Below, in pieces: positions 42,031 to 52,919 of a DNA stretch of 64,000 nucleotides. The DNA is taken from NCBI RefSeq assembly GCF_011074885.1, contig NC_054684.1:496001-560000 (forward strand), read 5' to 3'. The first letter of the stretch is position 1. Each line of letters starts with the position of its first letter. The translations under genes were made by a program, and so were the position numbers. The notes beneath the pieces are model-generated. The model was not told where the DNA came from, made no database searches, and worked only from the letters and a program-made list of their open reading frames with translations. This DNA comes from Brettanomyces bruxellensis (taxonomy: Eukaryota; Ascomycota; Pichiomycetes; Pichiales; Pichiaceae).

Positions 42031-43761
42031 TTCGTGGTCCTTCTTCTTTTGGATAATTTATTCTTGAAATTTGTTTACATTTAATCCATTCGTAACTCCT
42101 ATAAATGTGCCCGACAAAACACAATGGCAGGATTTATGAGTTCGGTACTTTCGCCGAAGTTTTCCAAAATTCAAACAATACAATTTGGAAAAAATTGATG
42201 ACAAAAAAATTTGAGGGCAAGATTTGTTTACTTTTTACTTTCGGCCTTTGATATACGAGTATTTAACAATACGTGGAAGGGCTGGTATAATATTATTTTC
42301 TACATAAACCAGCCACAAAACCGTCCCAGAATAAACGTATGAACGGGTATGAAGCTCAGGACAGAGGAGATTTGATGTCAGTTGTGTGAATATCAGAAGA
42401 AAGCGGTTGTTTATTGTGGTTGCTTAAGGAAGTACAATCATGCTTCATTCTTTATTGTTGTTTCATTTGAATTCTATTATGGAAATGTTCTCATTTTAAT
42501 CCAAAGATCATGAAGATAATTCAAATGCATAGCAAGGGACACAAAAATAGAATAAGAACTAAACTGTACTATGCCCTGTTGTGAGCTTGTTAACTGACGG
42601 CAATTATATTCTCCGTCTGTTCGATCTTGCAAAGAAATGTACAAATTTTTTCTGCCATCAGATTCGGAGATTTTTAGAATTTGTGGATACTTCAGTCTCA
42701 ACTTATGAATAAATTCATATTGCTATTTAGATAAAATCCCATCCTCTCCGTTAGCGAAGATAAAAGCTCGAGCATTTAAATTCGGCGATACACTTCGGTA
42801 ATTGAAACAATTTTTTTTAATGTGTAATCCACTATTTGAAACACCTCTGTGTCTAATGTTAAGGTTTACATGAAGGTCAACATTTACTTGGTTTTCAGTG
42901 TGATGCGGTTTAATAAGAAACAATATCAAAATTAATTTTTTCCCGATCCTTGTGAATGTTCTTTGAAGCTTATTAAGTGAGACCATCTGTAATTTGAGAA
43001 GCTTTCACCTTTGGGTTGTTTATAAGGAACGTGTGCTTTAAAAAATTAGCAGTTAATTGATCCCTAGATCGCGATATATTTCTCGGGAATAATACATTCG
43101 AAGCTCCCATCCACCGGCACTCGTCCTTTATATCATATAATAAATTCATTTCTCGTCACATCAGGATTGTCAGGTATTTACGAGAATGTGAAGGTTTAGC
43201 ATGTCCTCCGAAATTGGACCAAGGAATTCTACAATAAAACTTCGTAAACCTTAAATAAGCAATTAAATCATCTCGTCTTTACTTTTTGGGCTTTTATTGA
43301 TTGAAGAGTAATTACCAATACACATTCGGGCAGACTAAATATTGCTTCACTTTCGCCTGAATTTTGCTCACAGCAAGCGACTCTTTAAAATTGCCATAAG
43401 GACTCCAAAAGTTTCACAATTCTGGCAGCAGAGATTGTTTTAAGAAAAATAAAAGAAAATCCTATAAGTTTAAAATGTTTTTTTGAGTAAGACTATCTGG
43501 CATTTTAGCACAACGTGTATTACGGTAGCGTTAACTACATAAATACAACTCAAGAGGGAAAAAGTATGCGCATAATCGTGACATTTCATATCCTTTTTCA
43601 CAATTAATTTTCATCCTCTTTACCTGTGCCAGATTTCGATCAAGAATACCATATTGCTTCAAAATTCACTCTTTCATCACTTGATACACTATCTATAAGA
43701 CAAACATGGATGATAGATATATTGAGTGAGCTTATTGTTGGTGGTACTGAATTCACAATGG

Positions 43762-43985
43762 TAATAACTCAGTCGATAGTCGCGTTCATATAAAACTTCC
43801 TCACCTTGTTTTATGACCAAGAAATCATCACTCTTAAGGATTAAAGGTATTTATTTAGGCAGGCATGTGCATTTTCCTTTTTTTTTTTTAACTGATCTCT
43901 TTTATACTTTCTTCTTTACCCCTTTTACTTTTCATTTGAAAAAATTTGATATCTTGTCCTACAAAAAGTCGTATTTATATACATA
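43762..43985 (+). repeat. Diverged copy A of a TIR-element family
   Basis: Begins TAATAACTCAGTCGATAGTC and continues with AAGGATTAAAGGTATTTA and GCATGTGCATTT, both shared with copy B at 47531. Similarity fades rightwards, and no right terminal repeat is visible. The right boundary is approximate. Confidence 0.5.
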
Positions 43986-44227
43986 CCACTCTGGGATGCT
44001 GTGGTCGCAGCACGAACATTGAGCTAATAGTAAGTAGTTCAATGAAATTGCATTTGTCATTACAAGCAACAAATATCACATACACTATTTACAATTTTAA
44101 CAAACCGTAACAAAAGCGTGTTCATTTCTATATGTATTCTAGGAAAATGTTCAAATGAAAACAAAAGACTTCATTTCATATCAAAAACTTGACTGACCGC
44201 ATAAAAAACTTATCATCATTAATTCAG

Positions 44228-45577
44228 TCACAAAAGCAAAAGAGCAGCAGCAGCGGCCATGAGATTGGAACTGTAACCAAATTTAACAGCAGCACCCTCG
44301 TAGGTAGAAACCTCTGCAGCCTCAGAAGCAGTCGATTCTGAAGAAACCGAAGTCGAGACAGCCGGAACGGCAGCAGTGGTTTCAGTTGCTGGTGTGCTCG
44401 AATAAGTAGCCTGAATAGCGGAAGTTTTACTGACTGAAGAGAGAGGACAGTAGGTCGTCAAAATGGTCTTTGTACCATTCTCAGTAGTAGTGAAGGATTT
44501 CACACCTGTAGTAACTGCTGTCTTGGTGCAAACATGGTCGGAACAGGAGGTGATGGTAACAATAGTAGTGACAACATCGGCGGATCCTGAAGCAGCAGCA
44601 GTACTAGCATCAGAAGTGGCCGAGATCGAAGTACTGTTCGAGAAGAGAACGGAATTAGAATAGCTCGAAGTTGCATTCACAGGAACGGTAGCAGCAAGAT
44701 CAGTGCTAGAAGAAGCAACACTTGTAACAGCAGCTGCCGAAGAGTTTGCAGCGGAAGTAAAGTACAAGGTCGAAGATAGCGACGAATCAGCTGAGGTCAC
44801 TGCATCGGAGCTAGTAGCAGAACTCGAAACTGCAGATGTTTCCAAAGCCGAAGATGATTCAGAGGAACTTGTAGATAATGATGTTGTTGCTTCAGTAGTG
44901 GTTTCGGATGAGCTACTAGACGATGACGTAGTTGTCTCCGTAGTAGATTCAGAGGAGCTAGTAGATGAAGCAGCGGATGAAGTAGTAGAAGACGTAGTCG
45001 ATGGCGTAGTTGTGGATGAGGTAGATGAAGTTGTAGATGGAGTAGTAGTGGATGAGGTAGATGAGGTAGATGAAGTAGTAGATGGGGCACTAGTAGAGGA
45101 AGTAGAAGATGGGGTAGTAGTCGTTGATGTTGTCGTTGTCGAGGTGGACGAGGTGGTGGCTGAGGTGGATGTTGTCGACTTCACAGTAGTTGGGACTGTC
45201 GTAGATGAGGAAGAAGTAACAGGGGTAGAGGTCGAAGATTTTGACGAGGTCACTTCAATAGTGATCTTTGGCAAGATTCTAGTTGAATACCATGGAAGTG
45301 CGGTTTCCAACGACTGAATCTCGTCGTACTCTGACTCGGACATGGTGATGAAAAGAGTGGTGAAAGAGTCATCAGTGTAAGTTGCGATTTGAGTAAACAA
45401 TCCAACCAAACCATCAGGGAAACTGACTCCCGGGTTTAACATAAGATACTGGATATAACCATTGATGTTATCTTCAATATCAAGGAAAAGAACCTCCAAA
45501 CTTTCAACCTGTCTGGCATCAAGGTCGGCTAATGCAACACCTGCAAGGGCTGCGAGTGATAATGCTCCAAATCTCAT
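44228..45577 (-). CDS. TIR/DAN-type GPI cell-wall mannoprotein (SRP1/TIP1 family)
   Basis: A 449-residue secreted protein from the ATG at 45577 (the frame opens at TTG 45583). Signal peptide 1 to about 18. An SRP1/TIP1 domain spans about 22-108 (VESLEVLFLDIEDNINGYIQYLM, YTDDSFTTLFITMSESEYDEI, ALPWYSTRILPKI), as in Tir, Dan, Tip1 and Pau proteins. A long Ser/Thr stalk, one [17 protein letters not shown]...TTYCPL module and a C-terminal hydrophobic GPI signal follow. In S. cerevisiae the Tir/Dan members replace aerobic wall mannoproteins during anaerobic growth and are required for it. The promoter carries an exact AR1-like site. The wall module is shared with the larger GPI protein 11 kb away. 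Confidence 0.88.
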   Translation of the reverse strand: MRFGALSLAALAGVALADLDARQVESLEVLFLDIEDNINGYIQYLMLNPGVSFPDGLVGLFTQIATYTDDSFTTLFITMSESEYDEIQSLETALPWYSTRILPKITIEVTSSKSSTSTPVTSSSSTTVPTTVKSTTSTSATTSSTSTTTTSTTTTPSSTSSTSAPSTTSSTSSTSSTTTPSTTSSTSSTTTPSTTSSTTSSAASSTSSSESTTETTTSSSSSSSETTTEATTSLSTSSSESSSALETSAVSSSATSSDAVTSADSSLSSTLYFTSAANSSAAAVTSVASSSTDLAATVPVNATSSYSNSVLFSNSTSISATSDASTAAASGSADVVTTIVTITSCSDHVCTKTAVTTGVKSFTTTENGTKTILTTYCPLSSVSKTSAIQATYSSTPATETTAAVPAVSTSVSSESTASEAAEVSTYEGAAVKFGYSSNLMAAAAALLLL

Positions 45578-45834
45578 TTCCAAGTTATAAATTCGTGTAA
45601 CCTTATGAACTGTCGTCCTAAAATGAAAATAACATAGTAAAACCTCTACTTAGACCCTGAATTTGAATCCGAAACATCATGAAGATGTAAGTGTATTATA
45701 TATATTCAATTTACGCCTTTACATTTCCGACATGAACGCGATGCATACGAAGTAAGAGATGCATGCATTTTCGGAACGATACGTGCTAAAATGGTCTCTC
45801 ACCTGTATAACCATTGGTGCATTTTTCTCACCTA

Positions 45835-45842
45835 TCGTTTAG
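45835..45842 (+). promoter_or_regulatory. TCGTTTAG (AR1/Upc2-like) site upstream of the TIR-type gene
   Basis: An exact TCGTTTAG 258 bp upstream of the mannoprotein ATG, matching the AR1 consensus TCGTTYAG that confers anaerobic induction on S. cerevisiae DAN/TIR genes through Upc2. A related TCGTTTA lies on the opposite strand at 45873-45879, and two more occur near 46446-46462. Function is inferred from the motif. Confidence 0.5.
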
Positions 45843-47530
45843 TAAATTGACAAAATTTCTCATTTCTTTGTATAAACGAGTCCCCTCATAATAAATTCTT
45901 TCCAAGAAGCACTAATTCATCTTTTTTTTTTCCCCCCCCCCTTCTTGGATCTTGACGGAAAGCCGCTCGCTTTTTAGGGCTTCACAATATCCTTTATAGG
46001 CAAGATTTCTCGCCGTTGCCGACCTACTTCATTATCTTAAATTAGAAAAAAGTATACATCTCCTTGTTTTGTTTCCATTGCCATCGTACAAATTGACAAA
46101 AGACACCATTACGTATATTTTAGAATACTTGGGGAACCATAAACTCCCGGAATGATTATATTTTTCTTCGGTGTTAGACCTGATAATACATCAAATTGAT
46201 TTCATTGCAATAGTTAGCAAGGCATTTCGTACTAAAATAAGATATAAAGTAATATCTTGGGAACTTTTATTTATTCCTTCTGCTCGTATATTAGTTTCAG
46301 TAATATCCTTGAAACCCCGAATTATATAGATCATAAATTTTAGAAGTGCTCTCCACAGCGAGCAGTGCTTTTTTAACTTTTTCGCACCCTTTCCACTCAC
46401 ATCCTATTACAATTACTTGTGCAAATTTTATTTTGTTAATGCTTTTCGTTTATCTTCGTTTATCGAGAGGTATAAATCAGCCAGATCTTCTTGGGCGTTC
46501 AATATTTTCCCTTTTTGGTGAATTCTGTCGTACGACGGTGATGGTTTTGGCAAACTTCAATGAAGTGAAATTTTATACGAGCTAAGGCTGAGAGAATGAT
46601 GAAGAGCATGAATAGCTTGCACAGTCATTCGATACATTTGGAAGGTTAGCATTAGCAGTAAATCAATTAAGAACCAATAAGGTTAATTTAGGCAGCGTTA
46701 TTCCTATTTCTTTGTGTTCATATGGGCATTATTTGGTACCAAATTTATAAATCACTCCTTATATTTTAAGTAATATCCAATGTAGACCGGGCTTATATTT
46801 TTCTTCAACACTCTCCTTCACGTCACTAGTTCTCTAAGACCGAAGGTTCTATCTTGGATTAATACGAAACGAAAGCACCTATATACAATAGGTACTGTTG
46901 TGAAAATACCATTTTGCGCATTCTCCGGATTCCAAGCCATCAAAAAATGAGCATTCAAAGCCCTAGAACGGGAAGGATGCATCATTAAGAAGTATAACAC
47001 ATCGCAAATAGGAAATTTTAACATATTTTTTAGTAGCTTCTCATAGCTGTAATTTAATGCATCGGTTAAGATAATGTAATGGTGCTTCATCTTGAAGTTA
47101 ATGACAATATCTTACCGCACTCTGGGTTTGTGATGTCATAAAATGTAACCGATTACCGCAAATACAATCAACATTTCTTTAGAAGTCCCCAATTACTGGA
47201 ACGAGTACCCGTTATTTTATGAGCTTCTAAAAATATGAAGCTCGTATTATGAATTCGAGGAACTGAAATGTACATAGAATACGAACAGGACAAAACTGCA
47301 ATTGTCATTTATATAAAATTTTGTAAGCATGTCTTATTTTTGGTTTGAAACCCCAAACTTGTTTCATGGTTAGTTGTTATGGAATCCACCGGCCTCAAAA
47401 AAGAACCAGTTAAAGCTTTCAAACTACTAAAAAGAGAAGCTCTTGGAAGATTTCTAGATATTCTTACGTAGTCCGATCGGTACTTGTTGAACAATATTTT
47501 TGTTTAAAATCTGAAAAATATACCTTTACG

Positions 47531-47790
47531 TAATATGCGAGTCGACAGTCGCGTCTACATAAGGCTGCTTAGTCCTGTTTATGCACAAGGAAACCGCGCT
47601 GATAAGGATTAAAGGTATTTAAGCATGTGCATTTCCCCCTTTTTATCCTGTTCATTCTACCTTCTTACTTAGTTCTTTCACTTTTATACTTTTCCTTTCT
47701 TTAGTCTTAAAACACTCGATACTAGTTATAACAAAAACTTCATAAAGTAATCGGCGTCACACTTAAACCAATTAAATGAATTATTACAAA
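47531..47790 (+). repeat. Copy B of the TIR-element family, right end missing
   Basis: Shares GTCGACAGTCGCGTCTAC and most internal blocks with the complete element at 53692, in the same order (CTTCTTACTTAGTTCTTT; ACTAGTTATAAC; ATAAAGTAAT; GGCGTCACACTTAAA). Similarity stops near 47790, before the right terminal repeat. Confidence 0.7.
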
Positions 47791-48235
47791 TGTACTGATT
47801 TCTTTTCTGTACTGAAGGACGTGCTGCTGGGAACGTCCAGTGCCATTCTAGTTTTTATATATTGGCGGACAACATGCGATCACTTTGTCAGTAGTTTTTC
47901 TATCTAAATGTATGTTCAGTATATTTTTTTTCAGCACAAACACTTCCCCTTCATTTTATTCTTGTTCTCTTTTCTTACCTTCTATTTATCTCTTCTATTT
48001 CTAGTATTGGAAACAATATCTATTCTAAAAATTACTATTACAATGATTAACAGGTAAAAATTTAACATAAGGAAACCAATTAGCATTATTTCAATTGCTT
48101 TATGCGTTGAGTATTTGAATCGTGTAGGGTCACCACTTAGTGAAAATGAAATACTAAAATTATTATGAGTGATTGTCATTGAGTACGAGGATGCAAATTA
48201 CACTTCGAAAGAAATTATATTACATTTGCTCTTAA

Positions 48236-49102
48236 TTAATTGGAAATCTTGTTATCTATGGGATATATTGTTGGATCCCAGCAGAAACATATATTTTCCT
48301 CTCCATGATCCATGCTAACGAGTTCCTTTTGAGTTAGACTAAAATCAAACACATCATAATTTAGTCGCATTCTGGATACGTGTGTCGTTTTTGGAATCGG
48401 AATAAACCCTTGCTCCAAAGACCAGCGAAGTAGTATTTGAGCAGTGCATTTATGATATTTTTTGGCAAGAAGCTTTAGGTTAACATCATTCAATTTATTT
48501 CCTTGCGTCAACGGTGAGTATGCCTCAACAGTTAAATTAAATTTCCGGCAAAATTGAACAAGCTCTTTCCTTGTAAGCCAAGGATGAATCTCCAACTGGT
48601 TTACAGATGGAATAATTCGTAAATCAGGGTAGGACAAAAGCTCTTTCAAATGATCTATACCATAATTCGAAACACCAATGCTCTTAACAGAACCTTCTTC
48701 CACTGCCTCTTGCAAAGCAATCCATGTTCCGTGCCTTCTTTTGTAATCAGACTGTGGTGAATGTATTAAAATAAGATCAATATATCCAATGCATTCTACA
48801 TTTCTAAGAGATTTTTTGATCACAGCTTTTGACTTTAAATATCCATGATCTTTGTCATCTATCTTTGTAGTGAAAAATACATCGCTTCTTTTGTGATATA
48901 TTTTATCCTCTTCCAACCATTTATGAATACCCTTCGCTATTCCTTTCTCGTTACCATAGTATTCAGCAGAATCAATTAGACGATAACCCGCTTTTAATGC
49001 ATTGTACACAAGATCTGGAGCAGATTCTTCAGCGATCGGCCAGGTGCCAAATCCAATTACCGGAATAGTGTTCCCTGAATTGAGCTTTATTCGCTTTTCC
49101 AT
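48236..49102 (-). CDS. Aldo-keto reductase
   Basis: A 288-residue NAD(P)H-dependent aldo-keto reductase with the complete catalytic tetrad: Asp44 and Tyr49 (LIDSAEYYGNE), Lys80 (FFTTKIDD) and His114 (LILIHSPQ). Also present are GFGTWPI near the N-terminus, SIGVSNYGIDHLKELL, the VNQLEIHPWL strand and the cofactor-binding IPIPKTTHVSRMRLNYDVFDFSL. It resembles the fungal 2,5-diketogluconate-reductase-like group (YDL124W, YJR096W). The substrate cannot be read from sequence. It is divergent from the THI7-like transporter, with 533 bp between the starts, so shared control is possible. Confidence 0.9.
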   Translation of the reverse strand: MEKRIKLNSGNTIPVIGFGTWPIAEESAPDLVYNALKAGYRLIDSAEYYGNEKGIAKGIHKWLEEDKIYHKRSDVFFTTKIDDKDHGYLKSKAVIKKSLRNVECIGYIDLILIHSPQSDYKRRHGTWIALQEAVEEGSVKSIGVSNYGIDHLKELLSYPDLRIIPSVNQLEIHPWLTRKELVQFCRKFNLTVEAYSPLTQGNKLNDVNLKLLAKKYHKCTAQILLRWSLEQGFIPIPKTTHVSRMRLNYDVFDFSLTQKELVSMDHGEENICFCWDPTIYPIDNKISN

Positions 49103-49635
49103 CTAATCCTGGTAAATGCTATTTTACTTTCAATCTTACTTTTAAATGAGAATCTGAGCGATATTCTACGTTTAAGATCATAGTTTATTTAAATTTATTT
49201 TATCGTTCAGAGGAAACCTCTCTTCCTTTTGCCAGATTTAGCCTAATAATCGCATATTATTCCGTTCGATGGCCAGCTTCTGAAGATCGAGGGAAAAACT
49301 TTCCCAACAATGCTAATTTAAATTTTTCTTTTATAATTATGCGGCTGAGTTGCAACGAAGAACTTTTTCGTGGGATACATTTTAAACTTCATTGTTTTTT
49401 TTTTTTTTTTATCACAAACTGCGTAGGCCAATTTCGATTTGTTCCCCGCCGCGCAATCGCACAAAATTTATCGAACTGTATTTAAGGCGCTACAACTGCT
49501 TATCACCGAATGCTGATAATCTGGACCGTTTTTTTTCTTGTTATTTCCTTATTAAGTATTCATCGGTGAAACAAATTAACTGACGTAGTAGTACCCCCAT
49601 ATACTACTACTTATAGCCCTATTAAGAACTTAAAT
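49103..49635. promoter_or_regulatory. Divergent promoter, aldo-keto reductase / THI7-like
   Basis: A 533-bp region with a poly-T run at 49396-49411. I looked for a eukaryotic TPP riboswitch core and did not find one. Confidence 0.45.
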
Positions 49636-51324
49636 ATGAGCCAGGAAAACGAAGAGACTTGTGATAACAGAGGAACTTTTAAAAAATGGTTTTCATTTCT
49701 AGAAGTTCCACATAAAGGTGAAGAGAAGCCATCCTTTCTAAGAAATGATGATTTATTACCCATCAGAAAAGAAGACCAAACTTGGGGGTTCTGGTCCAAT
49801 TTTGCGTATTGGGGAATTCTTTCATTCAACGTAGGAACATGGATGGCGGCAAGTAGTGCTCTTACCTACGGTCTTAGCTATGCAGATATTATTGGAGCAT
49901 TCATTTTGGGGGATGTTGTGACAATAATCTTTACGCTAGCAAATTCGTATCCTGGATGTGATTGGAAAGTTGGCTATACTGTTACTCAAAGACTTGTGTT
50001 TGGCATCTATGGTTCGGCTATTGGTGTTTGTGTCAGGGTTCTTGTTTCTATTGTGAATTACGGTTCTACGGCATGGGTTGGCGGTTTATGTGTTAATATT
50101 GTTCTTGATTCTTGGTCAGATAAGTATCTCAATATGAAGAACACGCTCCCTTCAAATGTGAACATGACTTCAAAGGAACTTATTGGTTTTGCAATATTTC
50201 ATCTAATTACGATTTTCTTTTACTTTATGAAGCCAAGGAAGATGAACTATGTTTTGATATGGTCATGTGCTGCTTGTGGTATCAGTATGCTTGGTATGGT
50301 GATTTATCTCTGTACTAAAGCAGGAGGAGCTGGTTCATCCTTTTCCGCACCTGCAACAATTCATGGCTCACAATGGAGTTGGATGTTTTGTTATATGATA
50401 TCCTATTGGTTTGGCTCCGTCTCTCCTGGATCGACAAACCAAAGTGACTACTCTAGGTTTTCTAGTAACAAGACAGGCCTTTGGTTGGGAACTATAATTG
50501 CTTTGTTAATTCCTACAACAATCGTTCCAATATTTGGTGTTTTGGGCGCTTCTGCTTCTAAGCAACTTTATGACCAGAATTGCTGGATGCCCACTGATAT
50601 TTTAGAGCATTGGATGAATGATGGTTACTCTTCAGGTGCAAGGGCGGCTTCATTTTTTTGCGGATTATCATTCATGTTTACTCAGATAGGTTATGCAATT
50701 AATGCATGTGGGTTTGCGGCAGGTATGGATTTGTCCGGTTTGCTTCCAAAGTATATAAACATTATTCGGGGAGCAATATTTACTGCCTTACTTTCCTGGG
50801 CTGTACAACCGTGGAACTTTTATAATTCCAACTCTACATTTCTAACGGTTGTATCCTCGTTTGGTGTTATTATGACTCCAATTATTTCAGTCATGATAGC
50901 AGATAATTTCTTGGTTCACAAGAGGAGGTACGCTATCAGTGAGGTTTTTAAATTGAAGGGAGAATATTATTACAGTTATGGCTTCAATTGGAGAGCCATC
51001 ATAGCTTCAATTTGTGGAATTGCACCAGGAATTCCAGGAATTATCTGGCAAGTTGATCAAGATGCTTTTAACGATAATGGAATTGTCAATTTTTACTATG
51101 CTGATTCCTTTACGTCATTTGCAATTTCCTTTTTTTTGTATTGGGTACTATGTATTTTGTTTCCTTTCAAAATTGGTAAAGAGCAAGACGAAGAAGATTA
51201 CTATGGCTCTTTTACCAAAGAGGTTGCCATAAAAAAAGGAATGATACCTTATGATGATTCTAAGGATATCAGTTTTACCGACGTTGAGCCAATAGACAGG
51301 AAGAAGAATACGCACAAAAGTTAA
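49636..51324 (+). CDS. THI7: Thiamine transporter of the NCS1 family (Thi7/Nrt1-like)
   Basis: A 562-residue, 12-span NCS1 permease. Long stretches match the Thi7/Thi72/Nrt1 group rather than Fur4 or Fcy2: FLEVPHKGEEKPSFLRN at the N-terminus, QTWGFWSNFAYWG, SVGTWM-like NVGTWMAASSAL, ANSYPGCDWKVGYTVTQR, WVGGLCVNIVLDSWS, MISYWFGSVSPGSTNQSDYS, CGFAAGMDLSGLLPKY and PWNFYNSNSTFLTVVSSFG. In S. cerevisiae these import thiamine (Thi7) or nicotinamide riboside (Nrt1). The specific substrate is inferred; the neighbouring TenA genes favour thiamine or its degradation products. The ATG at 49636 gives the family N-terminus. Confidence 0.88.
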   Translation: MSQENEETCDNRGTFKKWFSFLEVPHKGEEKPSFLRNDDLLPIRKEDQTWGFWSNFAYWGILSFNVGTWMAASSALTYGLSYADIIGAFILGDVVTIIFTLANSYPGCDWKVGYTVTQRLVFGIYGSAIGVCVRVLVSIVNYGSTAWVGGLCVNIVLDSWSDKYLNMKNTLPSNVNMTSKELIGFAIFHLITIFFYFMKPRKMNYVLIWSCAACGISMLGMVIYLCTKAGGAGSSFSAPATIHGSQWSWMFCYMISYWFGSVSPGSTNQSDYSRFSSNKTGLWLGTIIALLIPTTIVPIFGVLGASASKQLYDQNCWMPTDILEHWMNDGYSSGARAASFFCGLSFMFTQIGYAINACGFAAGMDLSGLLPKYINIIRGAIFTALLSWAVQPWNFYNSNSTFLTVVSSFGVIMTPIISVMIADNFLVHKRRYAISEVFKLKGEYYYSYGFNWRAIIASICGIAPGIPGIIWQVDQDAFNDNGIVNFYYADSFTSFAISFFLYWVLCILFPFKIGKEQDEEDYYGSFTKEVAIKKGMIPYDDSKDISFTDVEPIDRKKNTHKS

Positions 51325-51929
51325 TCGTGCTTTTTTATTTCAATTTTTATTTTTTCTTTCTTTCTCTAGTGTACTCCACCATCGGGACATTGGTGGTTGG
51401 ATGCTCGAGAAAGATGTTTAATAATAATACTCATAGACGGATTACTAATGCTTTTATGTGGCGGTGTAAGGGGATTGTTGAAGTATAAAATTTAAAAACT
51501 TAATTTCATGCTTCTCTTTTTCTTATGTATTAAAACGAAATCATACGCAATTTGATGAAGAGTGATGAACACAGGGTATACAACTAATAGAGATATCACT
51601 GGACATGAGAGTATAGTTGAATATATGTAATAATGGAATCGTGACTGCGTACAGATTTTGCAAAAAATAATAGATCAAACATTAATTGAATTCTAAACAT
51701 AGGAGTGAACATTCAAAATATATATACAACAAGTAACAAAGTGTTCTTCAAGATTGATTCATAAATTTGCTTTGCTCTTTTAATTTTTCGTTATTTGGTT
51801 CATCAAAAGTATAATTACAGACCTCTTCTTTTGTGCTTCATCTGGATAGTCGTATTGTACATTCGTATTAATTTTCATTTTAAGAATATTAATATCATCT
51901 ATGGTTTTTTTTAACCAGTCCCTACAAGA
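51325..51929. other. Intergenic
   Basis: About 600 bp between the transporter stop and the start of recognisable TenA remnant sequence. No gene seen. It may have been the promoter of the dead TenA copy. Confidence 0.5.
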
Positions 51930-52449
51930 TAGAATGCAAGAAGGTGGTCAATTATACCTTTTCAAGAAAGATACTGCTCTGGAATAATTTCTAAGAAAGT
52001 ACTTTGCCTATACCTTGATCAAGACAGAAAATATGTTTTGGCGGCATCCAAAGCGATACTGAAGGCATTTTATTTATGTCCAGTTCCTGGTGAGAGTGTG
52101 AAGATTAGCAAATATATTGAATATTTTGCTGATAAAAATATGGATTGTTTTTCCTTAACTATCAAGGAAATTAATTCTTCAAAATAGAAAAATCGCTTGA
52201 GAAATATTTAATGTCAGATTTGATCATTTCAGAAGCAAAGAATACACCAAATTTCTTAAAGACATCTCCATCAAAGCTAGCCAATACGATTACGCCAAAA
52301 TAATGGCATTTTTATGGGAAAATGACTTCCTACGTCTGAAATGGGTTGAACGTGGGTTAAATTACTCATACATTGCTTCAGAGTCACCAGAAAAATACCA
52401 ATTTGTCCGGCACGAAGAAATGGTTGCTTTTGGAAAAGTGAGTGAGTGA
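51930..52449 (+). pseudogene. Degenerate TenA paralogue
   Basis: Conceptual pieces in shifting frames align with the intact TenA gene 500 bp downstream. CSGIISKKVLCLYLDQDRKY matches CAGTLSDKILCIYVSQDLKY. LKAFYLCP matches LKTAYLCP. SLEKYLMSDLIISE matches SLKKYLKADFILPE. YDYAKIMAFLWENDFLRLKW matches FNYGQMVTFIWANEKIYLQW. The start region is not recognisable. A TAG stop near 52184-52186 and a frame change near 52235 interrupt it, and the 3' quarter ends early at a TGA near 52447. This is a tandem duplicate that has died, with limits approximate. It lies between the THI7-like transporter and the live TenA. Confidence 0.85.
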
Positions 52450-52838
52450 ACAGACCACTTCCAGCCGAAAAGAGATCAATCTGAGATTGAAAATGGTTAT
52501 CTATCATGAATATCAAGTTTTCGAATGCTGTAATAAATATGCTTGATCAATAAATTTGTTGGGATTATGACTCCGAGGACTATTTTTTTAATTATACGCT
52601 GAAAAGAAATTTATGACATTGTGAGTACAAAAAGAGGAGTCTAATAATAATAATAAATAATAAATATAAATTAAATTTTATCCCACGTAGTACATTCGTG
52701 TATATCTGCGTGTCGGAGCTTTGTTTGACGGATACGAGATACACGGGATGATTAAGTGGTGCGTACAAATTAAAGTTGCTCCGAATTTTTTAGGAAATTG
52801 TGAAAAATCCCTGTTGATTACCTCTCTTTTCCGTACGA

Positions 52839-52846
52839 TATAAAAA
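52839..52846 (+). promoter_or_regulatory. TATA box of the intact TenA gene
   Basis: TATAAAAA 74-81 bp upstream of the ATG at 52920. The 390 bp between this gene and the pseudogene otherwise show nothing recognisable. Confidence 0.5.
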
Positions 52847-52919
52847 TGCAGCTTAAGTTGATTCTACCTTAAGAAAATAAAATTTGATATACATATTTAA
52901 CAGCCAATAACGATCTGGA

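Larger units (their letters stand above)
41758..44227. other. Intergenic region with NrdD-NrdG promoter and a diverged repeat
   Basis: About 2.5 kb. The left end holds the NrdD-NrdG promoter and the right part a diverged member of the TIR element family (about 43762-43985). Short frames (69-87 codons) have no recognisable content. Confidence 0.5.
45578..48235. other. Intergenic region with T10-C10 tract and repeat copy B
   Basis: About 2.7 kb. It holds the mannoprotein promoter, a T10-C10 tract (45922-45941) and a truncated TIR-family repeat (about 47531-47790). A 90-codon minus frame (46818-47090) has no recognisable domain. No RNA gene seen. Confidence 0.5.

Noticed and set aside
44703..45317. 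204-codon plus-strand open frame rich in Val, Asp and Glu
   Set aside because: Antisense shadow of the Ser/Thr stalk of the TIR-type mannoprotein.
46818..47090. 90-codon minus-strand frame
   Set aside because: ATG present but no domain and no similarity to a known family; not distinguishable from chance.
49103..49635. TPP riboswitch upstream of the THI7-like gene
   Set aside because: No CTGAGA or other conserved TPP-aptamer core was found here or in the 52450-52919 leader, and no intron that could carry one.
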